Positions 57,103 to 64,000 of a DNA stretch of 64,000 bases are shown piece after piece. A model generated the notes under the pieces. It did not search any database and was not told the DNA's origin. It saw only the letters and a program-made list of their open reading frames with translations. The DNA comes from JAIRVZ01 sp031553755 (lineage in GTDB: Bacteria > Bacteroidota > Bacteroidia > Bacteroidales > Azobacteroidaceae): positions 31,037 through 95,036 of the forward strand of contig JAVBKZ010000012.1 in assembly GCA_031553755.1 (NCBI GenBank). Direction: 5' to 3'. A program made the position numbers and the translations under genes. The first letter of the stretch is position 1, and each line of letters begins with the position of its first letter.

Positions 57103-57453
57103 ATGTACGCATTTATTACTATCTTGATTGTTATTGCCGCTATTCTTCTGATATTCATCGTAATGATACAAAACTCCAAAGGAGGAGGTTTAGCTTCTGG
57201 TTTCTCATCTTCAAACCAAGTGATGGGAGTACGTAAAACTACCGACTTTTTGGAAAAAGCAACTTGGGGATTGGGAGGCGTTGTTGTCGTTTTATGTATA
57301 TTCGCTACTGTTTTTGTTCCAAAACAAGTAAAAGGAACAACAGACTCTGAAATCAAAGACGAAATTAAAAACGCGGTAACAGTCGATCCGAATGCGGTTT
57401 CGCCATTCACAGCTCCGGCAGCGACTCCGGAACAACCTAAAGAAAATGAATAA
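57103..57453 (+). CDS. secG: Protein translocase subunit SecG
   Basis: 116 residues: two membrane helices (about 1-20 and 57-75) flanking the conserved cytoplasmic loop QNSKGGGLASGFSSSNQVMG, then a Pro/Ala/Thr-rich tail. The start MYAFITILIVIAAILLIF is standard. Part of the SecYEG channel, here at the end of the envelope operon and followed by a terminator. Confidence 0.93.
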   Translation: MYAFITILIVIAAILLIFIVMIQNSKGGGLASGFSSSNQVMGVRKTTDFLEKATWGLGGVVVVLCIFATVFVPKQVKGTTDSEIKDEIKNAVTVDPNAVSPFTAPAATPEQPKENE

Positions 57454-57490
57454 GTTTTTCAATTTTTTTAATTTTTTCATAAATTAGACT

Positions 57491-57528
57491 AACGCCTGAA
57501 AGGTCTTTTAGATCGCAGGCGTTTTTCT
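57491..57528 (+). terminator. Rho-independent terminator after secG
   Basis: AACGCCTG (57491-57498) and CAGGCGTT (57516-57523) form an 8-bp stem followed by a T-run. Confidence 0.85.
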
Positions 57529-57540
57529 TTTACATAAAAC

Positions 57541-58458
57541 ATGAACCATGAACTAATCACCATCCTTGGTCCGACCGCTTCAGGAAAAACGGCATTTGCG
57601 GCCGCTTTAGCCGAAAAGCTTGATACGGAAATAATCAGTGGAGATTCAAGGCAGGTTTATCGTGGCATGACCATCGGAACCGGAAAAGATTTGGAAGATT
57701 ATGTTGTTAATGGAAAAAAAATCCCCTATCATCTTATCGATATTTGCGAACCGGGATACAAATACAATATTTTTGAATACCAATCTGATTTTTTCAAAAC
57801 ATTCAACGAAATTAAATTCAAACAAAAAATCCCTGTTTTATGCGGAGGTTCAGGACTTTATATAGAATCCGTATTGAAAGCATATCAGTTATTAGATGTT
57901 CCTCAAAATCCTGAATTAAGAGAACGTTTAAAAAACGAGTCGCTTCCTGAACTGGAAGAAATCTTACGTTCGTACAAAAAATTGCACAACAACACCGATT
58001 TGGATACTGCTCAACGCGCGGTCCGGGCTATCGAAATCGAAGAATTCTATTTAGCAAATAAACCTGCCGTCAACAAATTTCAACCGATAAACAGTTTGAT
58101 AATCGGTGTCGAAATCGACAGGGAATTACGAAGAAAAAAAATTACCGAACGACTCAAAAAAAGGTTGGAACAAGAAAATATGGTCGATGAAATCCGTAAT
58201 TTACTTTCTCTCGGAATATCGCCCGACGATTTAATTTATTATGGTTTGGAATATAAATTTCTTACGTTATACATCACCGGAAAACTTTCATACGATGAGA
58301 TGTTCGAGCAATTAGAAATAGCCATTCACCAATTTGCAAAAAGACAAATGACTTGGTTCAGGGGAATGGAACGAAGAGGATTTCAAATTCATTGGATTAA
58401 CGCGGCAACTACTCTCGAAGAAAAAATAAGTTTCGTAATTGAGAAACTGGTTCGTTGA
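57541..58458 (+). CDS. miaA: tRNA dimethylallyltransferase
   Basis: Adds a dimethylallyl group to A37 of tRNAs that read codons starting with U. 305 residues with P-loop GPTASGKT at 10-17, SGDSRQVYRGMTIGTGK, PYHLIDI, CGGSGLYIESVL and QFAKRQMTWFRG. The start follows the terminator directly. The gene is followed by the THUMP-like methyltransferase after 3 bp. Confidence 0.96.
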   Translation: MNHELITILGPTASGKTAFAAALAEKLDTEIISGDSRQVYRGMTIGTGKDLEDYVVNGKKIPYHLIDICEPGYKYNIFEYQSDFFKTFNEIKFKQKIPVLCGGSGLYIESVLKAYQLLDVPQNPELRERLKNESLPELEEILRSYKKLHNNTDLDTAQRAVRAIEIEEFYLANKPAVNKFQPINSLIIGVEIDRELRRKKITERLKKRLEQENMVDEIRNLLSLGISPDDLIYYGLEYKFLTLYITGKLSYDEMFEQLEIAIHQFAKRQMTWFRGMERRGFQIHWINAATTLEEKISFVIEKLVR

Positions 58459-58461
58459 AAG

Positions 58462-59640
58462 ATGGACTCAACCCTGGAATTCATACAAAAACATCGTTTC
58501 GATGATATAGGAAAATTAGCGTTTTCTTATTCAAAATCGAAAGACATTGACCTGAATTATGCCCTGACACAAATCGCGGGAAGACAATCTATCAAAAATA
58601 AAATTCCTTCATGGTATGAAATAGACGACATTTCATATCCTCAACATCTTTCTTTAGAGCAATGTTCTTCCGAAGCTACCGCGAAATATAAAGCGTCATT
58701 AATCAAGGGAGATTCATTGATTGATTTGACCGGAGGTTTTGGCATCGATTGCGCGTTTCTTTCTCCACATTTTAAAAATATAAAATACATCGAACGTCAA
58801 CAATCCCTTTGCGATATCACCCGTAAAAATTTCGATTTATTAGGATTAAATCACATAGACGTTATTCGTTCTGATTCTGTCGATTACCTTCCTCGCATTT
58901 CAAACGTAGATTGCATTTATCTTGATCCTGCCCGTAGAAACAACTCAGGAAAAAAAATTGTCGCCATTCAGGATTGTGAGCCTGATATTACTCAAATCAA
59001 AGAAGACTTATTAACCAAATCTAAAACCGTAATGATTAAACTTTCGCCAATGTTAGATATCGGTTTAGCATTACAATCATTACCCGAAACTTTTGAAATA
59101 CATGTAGTTAGTGTAGCCGGAGAATGCAAAGAGTTATTATTTTTATTACAAAATAAAATTGTTGAAAACATAAAAATTACCTGTATCAACTTATTAAAAA
59201 ATGGTAAGGTACAATCTTTTTCCTTCAATAAAAAGGATGAAGAAAACGCCCTAACCGAATATACTTCCGAACCCGAAAAATATATTTACGAACCCAATGC
59301 GTCATGCCTGAAATCCGGCGCTTATAAATCAATCGCTTCAAAATACAACCTTAAAAAATTTCATTCCGGCAGCCATTTATACACATCTTCCGTTTTAATT
59401 GAAAATTTTCCGGGAAGAATTTTCAATTTTGCCTCTATGTTTTCATTCAATAAAAAAGAACTGAAAGAACAACTTTCCGGATTAAAACAAGCCAATATCA
59501 GCATCAGGAATTTTCCGGGAACAGTCGATGATTTGCGAAAAAAATTAAAACTAAATGACGGCGGTAATATTTATCTTTTCGCTACCACATTGGCTAATGG
59601 GAATAAAGTGATTATTAAAGTGGTGAATGCTGAGTGGTGA
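58462..59640 (+). CDS. THUMP-like class I methyltransferase
   Basis: 392 residues. The SAM-binding core is at about 88-200 (LIDLTGGFGIDCAFLSPHF, YIERQQSLCDITRKNF, YLDPARRN with the DP-motif near 150). The C-terminal third is the THUMP-like region (RNFPGTVDDLRKKLKL near 350). The N-terminal 80 residues are helical. The combination points to methylation of tRNA or rRNA, but the target base is unknown. It begins 3 bp after miaA, so both RNA-modification genes likely share a transcript. Confidence 0.85.
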   Translation: MDSTLEFIQKHRFDDIGKLAFSYSKSKDIDLNYALTQIAGRQSIKNKIPSWYEIDDISYPQHLSLEQCSSEATAKYKASLIKGDSLIDLTGGFGIDCAFLSPHFKNIKYIERQQSLCDITRKNFDLLGLNHIDVIRSDSVDYLPRISNVDCIYLDPARRNNSGKKIVAIQDCEPDITQIKEDLLTKSKTVMIKLSPMLDIGLALQSLPETFEIHVVSVAGECKELLFLLQNKIVENIKITCINLLKNGKVQSFSFNKKDEENALTEYTSEPEKYIYEPNASCLKSGAYKSIASKYNLKKFHSGSHLYTSSVLIENFPGRIFNFASMFSFNKKELKEQLSGLKQANISIRNFPGTVDDLRKKLKLNDGGNIYLFATTLANGNKVIIKVVNAEW

Positions 59641-59703
59641 ATCGTGAAATGAAATTGTGGATAACTATACGATTTTACACAAAAAATATCCGCGATTTAT
59701 TTG

Positions 59704-59711
59704 TACCTTTG
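59704..59711 (+). promoter_or_regulatory. Promoter -7 element of the radical SAM gene
   Basis: TACCTTTG fits TAnnTTTG, 26 bases before the GTG start at 59738. Confidence 0.5.
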
Positions 59712-59737
59712 TTTTTTAAGAATATGGCTCTGTACAA

Positions 59738-60994
59738 GTGAATCCTCAAATTTTCGACAAACTGAAAACTTTAGCCGAAGCTGCCAAATACGATGTTTCA
59801 TGCGCTTCGAGTGGCACTACGCGGAAAAATCCGGCAAAATCGTTGGGTTCTGCCGCTGGTTGGGGTATATGTCACAGTTTTACTGAAGACGGACGATGCG
59901 TTTCTTTGTTGAAAATCATGCTCACCAATCACTGTATCTACGATTGCGCTTATTGTCTCAACCGGAGAAGCAATGATGTTCCACGAGCCACATTCACTGT
60001 TTCGGAATTAGTAGAGCTCACTATTGAATTTTACAGGAGAAATTATATCGAAGGATTATTTCTCAGTTCAGGTGTAGTCAGGAATCCCGACTATACGATG
60101 GAACGTTTGGTACGTGTAGCGAAAGATTTAAGATTAATACATCGTTATAACGGATATATCCACTTGAAAAGTATTCCGGGAGCAAGCAGGGAATTAGTCG
60201 CGGAAGCCGGATTATATGCCGACCGGTTGAGTGTGAATATCGAAATACCTTCGGAAGAAAGTTTAAAAATTATCGCTCCCGAAAAAGATTATCAAAGCGT
60301 ATTCCGACCGATGCACTACATACAACAAGGATTTTTAGAAAGTAAAGAAGAACGTAAAAAAATCAGACACGCGCCTCGTTTCGCTCCCGCCGGACAAAGC
60401 ACGCAAATGATTATCGGAGCAACTCCCGATACTGACGATAAAATTTTGCATTTGGCATCAAATCTATATCAACGTCCGGCAATGAAACGTGTGTATTATT
60501 CGGGATATATCCATTTAAATAATTACGACAATCGTTTGCCGGCGCTTACCACTCCCCCACTCGTCCGCGAGAACAGATTGTATCAAGCCGATTGGCTGAT
60601 GCGTTTTTATCAATTCAAAGTCGATGAAATTGTCAACGAATCACATCCTAATTTAGAATTAGATATTGATCCGAAGTTGTCTTATGCTTTACGGCATCCT
60701 GAATTATTTCCCATCAATATCAATACGGCCGATTACGAACTGATATTACGAGTTCCGGGCATAGGAGTGAAATCGGCATCGCTTATCGTTTCATCACGGA
60801 AATATGGAAAATTAACTTCCGAGAATTTGAAAAAAATGGGAGTTGTTATGAAACGCGCCAAATATTTTATTACTTGCAATGAACTATCCGCGTTTACCAT
60901 ACAAGAAACTCAGCCTGAATATGTACGAAAAATACTGACTGAGCCTAAAGCTAAAAAAGAAGACGATAGACAACTAAAACTGATTTTTGAATAA
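59738..60994 (+). CDS. Putative DNA modification/repair radical SAM protein
   Basis: 418 residues from a GTG start (no in-frame ATG is available upstream). Cys66, Cys70 and Cys73 form the 4Fe-4S motif C-x3-C-x2-C (CIYDCAYC). A second set of cysteines (Cys22, Cys45, Cys54) lies before it. Near residue 330 a helix-hairpin-helix (LRVPGIGVKSASLIVSS) suggests nucleic acid binding. It belongs to the family called putative DNA modification/repair radical SAM protein (TIGR03916), which is nearly always next to a DUF4130 gene, as here (6 bp gap). The reaction is unknown. Confidence 0.9.
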   Translation: MNPQIFDKLKTLAEAAKYDVSCASSGTTRKNPAKSLGSAAGWGICHSFTEDGRCVSLLKIMLTNHCIYDCAYCLNRRSNDVPRATFTVSELVELTIEFYRRNYIEGLFLSSGVVRNPDYTMERLVRVAKDLRLIHRYNGYIHLKSIPGASRELVAEAGLYADRLSVNIEIPSEESLKIIAPEKDYQSVFRPMHYIQQGFLESKEERKKIRHAPRFAPAGQSTQMIIGATPDTDDKILHLASNLYQRPAMKRVYYSGYIHLNNYDNRLPALTTPPLVRENRLYQADWLMRFYQFKVDEIVNESHPNLELDIDPKLSYALRHPELFPININTADYELILRVPGIGVKSASLIVSSRKYGKLTSENLKKMGVVMKRAKYFITCNELSAFTIQETQPEYVRKILTEPKAKKEDDRQLKLIFE

Positions 60995-61000
60995 TAAACA

Positions 61001-61768
61001 ATGCTTTATTTTATATACGATAATACTTTTGAAGGATTACTCACTTGTGTATTCGATGCCTTTTTTCGCAAACAATTTCCTCAACAAATTGTGAAAGAAA
61101 ATACACAACTTCCTCTTTTTTCAGAAGAATTCACAGTAATTACCGATATCGAAAAATCGGAAAGAGTATTAAATGGTTTGCGAAAAAAAATATCCAAATC
61201 GGCTCTACAAATGTTATTTACAAGTTTTTTAGCCGATTCGGAAGATGTTGAAACACCACTTTTTAATTATATCTGTAAAGCTTTGAAAGCCAGTCAAAGC
61301 ATTGAAATGAATTTTGCCGACAATGATGTTTTAAAACTCTCCCAAATCTACAGGAAAGTCCAACGCGAAACAGAAAGAATGCTACAATTTGTTCGTTTTC
61401 AAAAAACATTGGATGGTATTTTCTTTGCTTTAATCGAACCTATGTATAATGTCCTTCCTTTATCTGCGGAACATTTTGAAGACCGTTTTGCCGATCAACA
61501 ATGGATTATCTATGATGTAAAAAGAAAATATGGCTTGTACTATGATTTAACAAAAACAGAAATCATACGCTTTGAAAACCTGAATATTTCTCTTGAAACC
61601 GGACAACTTTCTCTCGAAATGATGGACGACTACGAATCTGCTTTCCAACAATTATGGAAACAATACTTTAAATCCGCAGCTATCAAAGAAAGAATTAATC
61701 CTAAATTACAACGGCAACACATGCCCAAACGTTTCTGGAAGTATTTAACAGAAATGAAATCGTCTTAA
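61001..61768 (+). CDS. DUF4130/TIGR03915-type putative DNA repair protein
   Basis: 255 residues, the usual partner of the radical SAM protein upstream. MLYFIYDNTFEGLLTCVFDAF is the family start. Other conserved stretches are VQRETERMLQFVRFQK and PLSAEHFEDRFADQQWIIYDVKRKYGLYY, with NPKLQRQHMPKRFWKYL at the end. The family has been related to the uracil-DNA glycosylase fold, hence the repair label, but no activity is established. The two genes form one transcription unit from the promoter at 59704. Confidence 0.9.
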   Translation: MLYFIYDNTFEGLLTCVFDAFFRKQFPQQIVKENTQLPLFSEEFTVITDIEKSERVLNGLRKKISKSALQMLFTSFLADSEDVETPLFNYICKALKASQSIEMNFADNDVLKLSQIYRKVQRETERMLQFVRFQKTLDGIFFALIEPMYNVLPLSAEHFEDRFADQQWIIYDVKRKYGLYYDLTKTEIIRFENLNISLETGQLSLEMMDDYESAFQQLWKQYFKSAAIKERINPKLQRQHMPKRFWKYLTEMKSS

Positions 61769-61980
61769 TAATAACGAGTTAGTTACTCATAAAGATTTTT
61801 TTTTACTTTTCCCTGAACATATTACAACGTTTTTTCGTTCTATTGTAAACAAAGAAGAATAAATTTATTTGTATTTATATATTTTAGTATAGACATAACT
61901 TCACAATACATATTTTCATGAATGGACAAGAGAAGTTTGACTAAAACCCTTAACTATGAAAATTTTAACGTTTTAAGCCT

Positions 61981-62151
61981 TCAAGATTTCCACTTCATTA
62001 AAAAAACATGTCCGATAAATCCGGTAATAACGCATCCTAAACCAAGGAAAAGCGTTTTATTTGTCTGAAATCCGAAAAAAAAAGGTACAGCCAGCATACA
62101 AACTCCCGCAAGTAATAAAAATACTCCCAAATTTTTAAAAAATTGTTTCAT
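61981..62151 (-). CDS. Small two-helix membrane protein
   Basis: A 56-residue ORF on the minus strand from the ATG at 62149-62151 to the stop at 61981-61983. It encodes two hydrophobic helices (about 9-27 and 33-51) split by GFQTNKT, with basic residues at the front (KQFFKN) and end (MKWKS). This has the look of a real small membrane protein. Its -7 element (TAACTTTG, minus, 62171-62178) overlaps the promoter of the divergent plsC. The 212 bp from 61769 to 61980 show no gene; they are AT-rich. Confidence 0.68.
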   Translation of the reverse strand: MKQFFKNLGVFLLLAGVCMLAVPFFFGFQTNKTLFLGLGCVITGFIGHVFLMKWKS

Positions 62152-62157
62152 TTTATC

Positions 62158-62189
62158 TTTGTTGATTGCTCAAAGTTAAATAATTTTGC
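62158..62189 (+). promoter_or_regulatory. Promoter of plsC overlapping a divergent promoter
   Basis: TTTG (62158-62161), 19 bp, TAATTTTGC (62181-62189): both consensus halves are present. The start of transcription would be only about 10 bases before the ATG at 62205. TAACTTTG on the minus strand (62171-62178) lies inside the spacer. Confidence 0.7.
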
Positions 62190-62204
62190 GAAAATTAATC
62201 TAAG

Positions 62205-62972
62205 ATGAAACGATTTCTACTTCTTATTTATCAAATAATCATTTGGTTTCCGATTGCTATAATCGCGACTATTTTAACCGCCCTCTTCACTACGATAGGC
62301 TGTTTGTGTGGAGGAGAAAAAATATTTTCTTATTATCCGGGAATGATTTGGTCGAAATTAGTATGCACAATAGCACTATGTCCTATTAAAGTTAAAGGAA
62401 GAAAATTAATAGACAAAAAAAAATCATACGTTTTCATCGCCAACCATCAGGGAGCCTTTGATATTTTTCTTGTTTACGGATACTTAGGCCAACCTATCAA
62501 ATGGATTATGAAACAAAGTCTGAGAAAAATTCCGTTAGTGGGAAAAGCATGCGAATCGGCAGGTTTTATTTTTGTAGATAATTCTTCGCCTAAAGCCGCG
62601 GCCAAAACGATAGAAAAAGCCAAAGAAAGACTCAAAAACGGAGCTTCAGTATTTTTATTTCCTGAAGGTTCAAGAACGGAAAACGGAGAACTCGGAACTT
62701 TCAAAAAAGGAGCTTACCAAATGGCTTTAGACTTGAAGCTGCCGATTGTTCCTGTTTCTATCAATGGTTCTTATGATGTGATGTCTAAAAATACATTTCT
62801 CATTACACCCCATGCAATGGAATTAATCATTCATAAACCTATTGAAACAGAACATCTTTCTCCTGAAAATATCAGAGAGGCCGCTACAATTATTAAATCT
62901 TTGGTAAACGAATCAAGAGAAATTATCGCTAAAGATTTGAAACCTGTCGCTGTCTCATCGCTTCAAAAGTAA
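62205..62972 (+). CDS. plsC: 1-acyl-sn-glycerol-3-phosphate acyltransferase
   Basis: Makes phosphatidic acid for membrane lipids. 255 residues; an N-terminal membrane segment (about 7-33) is followed by the acyltransferase motif NHQGAFD (His81, Asp86) and FPEGSR near 150, then KLPIVPVSING. All four PlsC blocks can be recognised. The last 44 bases overlap the end of the convergent methyltransferase gene. Confidence 0.94.
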   Translation: MKRFLLLIYQIIIWFPIAIIATILTALFTTIGCLCGGEKIFSYYPGMIWSKLVCTIALCPIKVKGRKLIDKKKSYVFIANHQGAFDIFLVYGYLGQPIKWIMKQSLRKIPLVGKACESAGFIFVDNSSPKAAAKTIEKAKERLKNGASVFLFPEGSRTENGELGTFKKGAYQMALDLKLPIVPVSINGSYDVMSKNTFLITPHAMELIIHKPIETEHLSPENIREAATIIKSLVNESREIIAKDLKPVAVSSLQK

Positions 62973-63732
62973 GTATCGCGGTAGATACTGACACGTTCAA
63001 AGAATCTATTTTTCCTTTCATTGGTATTTTTATGCGAAAGTCTGCTTGTCGCAACCAAAAATCAGAAAGTCCATCAGCTTCCGTTCCCATAATAATAGCG
63101 GAAGGCGGACAAAAATCTATGTTTTGGTAAAATTCACTTGCCTGTAATTCAGCCGCGTACGAACAAATTTTTTTCTGCCTCAAAAAATCAATCGCTTCCT
63201 GATTCGAACAAATAGCTGTTTGTACGGTAAATAAGCATCCTACACTCGAACGAATCACATTCGGATTATAAATATCTGTATGAGGATCACATACAATAAC
63301 CGCGTCAACTCCGGCTGCATCGGCTGTACGCAATACAGCGCCTAAATTTCCGGGTTTTTCTACCGCTTCCATCAAAATAAGAAATGGATTTTCCGACAAA
63401 TACAAGTCTTCTAATTTGTGTATTTTTAGTTGAGCAAGAGCCAATAAACCGTCAGAATTTTCACGATAAGCTAATTTACAAAATATTTCTGCTGTTACTT
63501 CAAACAAAATACGTTGATCGATTCCTTCCAATACTACAGGATAGTCTGTTTTTACAAATAATTCGGGACAAATAAATACGGAATCCAAAACATATCCACC
63601 TTCTAATGCAAGCATAATTTCACGAGCGCCTTCAATAGGAAACAGTTTTTGTTCTTTTCTTTCCTTCGCTTTTGATATTAATTTGGATATGTTTTTTATT
63701 TTAGGATTTTGTAAACTCGTTATTTTTTCCAT
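62929..63732 (-). CDS. SpoU/TrmH-family RNA 2'-O-methyltransferase
   Basis: 267 residues from the ATG at 63730-63732. An ORF from 63786 would be longer, but its start is upstream of the promoter at 63756. An N-terminal substrate-binding domain (ITSLQNPKIKNISKLISKAK) precedes the SPOUT knot domain with motif 1 (EKPGNLGAVLRTADAAGVD), motif 2 (IIMGTEADGLS) and motif 3 (IPMKGKIDSLNVSVSTAI). Such enzymes methylate the ribose of tRNA or 23S rRNA. The target is not clear from sequence. The 3' end overlaps plsC by 44 bp. Confidence 0.9.
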   Translation of the reverse strand: MEKITSLQNPKIKNISKLISKAKERKEQKLFPIEGAREIMLALEGGYVLDSVFICPELFVKTDYPVVLEGIDQRILFEVTAEIFCKLAYRENSDGLLALAQLKIHKLEDLYLSENPFLILMEAVEKPGNLGAVLRTADAAGVDAVIVCDPHTDIYNPNVIRSSVGCLFTVQTAICSNQEAIDFLRQKKICSYAAELQASEFYQNIDFCPPSAIIMGTEADGLSDFWLRQADFRIKIPMKGKIDSLNVSVSTAILTFEAMRQRQVSNL

Positions 63733-63755
63733 TCTTTGAACAGTATTATTCTGCT

Positions 63756-63787
63756 CAAAAGTACGGCTTTCAAGTAAAAATTCCAAA
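63756..63787 (-). promoter_or_regulatory. Promoter of the SpoU methyltransferase
   Basis: Minus strand TTTG (63784-63787), 20 bp spacer, TACTTTTG (63756-63763). It leaves a leader of about 15-20 bases before the ATG at 63732. Confidence 0.65.
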
Positions 63788-63889
63788 TACGATACTCCGA
63801 TTTTTTCTTTTCCAATGTAAATTAAAAAAGCTTTTCTTCTCTACATGAAATTATCTAAAATGATTATCCGTTATACTGCCTAATCGCTC

Positions 63890-63969
63890 TGTCATCCCGC
63901 ACTTGATGCGGGATCTTTTATCGATCATTGCTGATTATCAATAGATTGCGGGTCAAGCCCGCAATGACA
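63890..63969. repeat. REP-like palindromic element, copy 2
   Basis: 80 bp with the same ends (TGTCAT, ATGACA) and the same two inner hairpins as 27672-27752. The left hairpin reads CCCGCA/TGCGGG here, so changes on both arms are paired (compare CCCGCG/CGCGGG in copy 1). The rest of 63788-64000 shows no gene. Confidence 0.85.
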
Positions 63970-64000
63970 AATTAGGCTTTCAATTTATTTCGGTAAAATA

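Overview
The window looks like a chromosomal segment of a low-GC member of the Bacteroidetes, most likely order Bacteroidales. Support: repeated promoter-like sites of the Bacteroidetes type (TTG/TTTG, 19-20 bp, TAnnTTTG), two proteins with type IX secretion (T9SS) C-terminal sorting domains, a malic enzyme-phosphotransacetylase fusion, a CNNM/HlyC protein, a Bacteroidetes-type LptE, and the DUF4827 and TPR-coiled coil-HTH families. T9SS cargo argues against Bacteroides itself and for a Porphyromonas/Dysgonomonas/Paludibacter-like lineage; the genus cannot be fixed from sequence alone. I see no rRNA, tRNA or CRISPR.

Layout. 1-4361 (minus): a sulfatase locus transcribed porin, formylglycine-generating enzyme (FGE), sulfatase, sulfatase (cut by the window edge). 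4568-12712: housekeeping genes (TlpA-like lipoprotein, efp, radC, metH), a nucleotidyltransferase and a Tat-exported SGNH hydrolase. 12744-13397: a decayed IS630-type transposase. 13600-17142: pentose phosphate genes (rpiB, tkt, a tiny conserved-looking ORF, rpe), then comEC, nrnA-like, a DUF4827 lipoprotein, glmM, proS. 23655-30088: small membrane protein, PqqD-like protein, corA, asnA, ung, maeB. 30489-38876: accessory surface region with an AraC regulator, a 2337-residue T9SS cargo protein and a small membrane protein. 38925-44216: Fic protein, five-repeat T9SS protein, and two genes that both seem to have lost their 5' ends at one junction near 42500. 44239-45208: ECF sigma factor overlapping a His/Gly-rich membrane protein. 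45463-45960: IS66-type remnant and scrambled DNA. 45997-53028: outer membrane protein, dnaN-exonuclease-mtaB operon, glycosyltransferase, CNNM protein. 53035-57453: sigma-54 activator, AlbA_2/Schlafen ATPase, lptE, a TPR-like protein and secG. 57541-63732: miaA, a THUMP-like methyltransferase, a radical SAM/DUF4130 pair, a small membrane protein, plsC and a SpoU methyltransferase.

The genes combine into a few working units: periplasmic sulfate-ester hydrolysis with its own maturation enzyme; the non-oxidative pentose phosphate pathway split over two divergent operons; replication clamp plus proofreading-type exonuclease; envelope biogenesis (LptE, SecG, PlsC); and a T9SS-exported surface module with dedicated regulators.

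Several small genes and start sites are easily missed. These include ORFs at 16367-16498 (+) and 61981-62151 (-). Starts of several genes were moved inward because a promoter, lipobox or family N-terminus falls inside the longest ORF. Dispersed palindromic repeats occur at 21951, 27672, 38434, 50561 and 63890. The most interesting loci are the lipoprotein FGE with sulfatases, the radical SAM/DUF4130 pair, the paired truncation near 42500, the Fic gene with a palindrome over its promoter, and the AlbA_2 gene lying inside an envelope operon.
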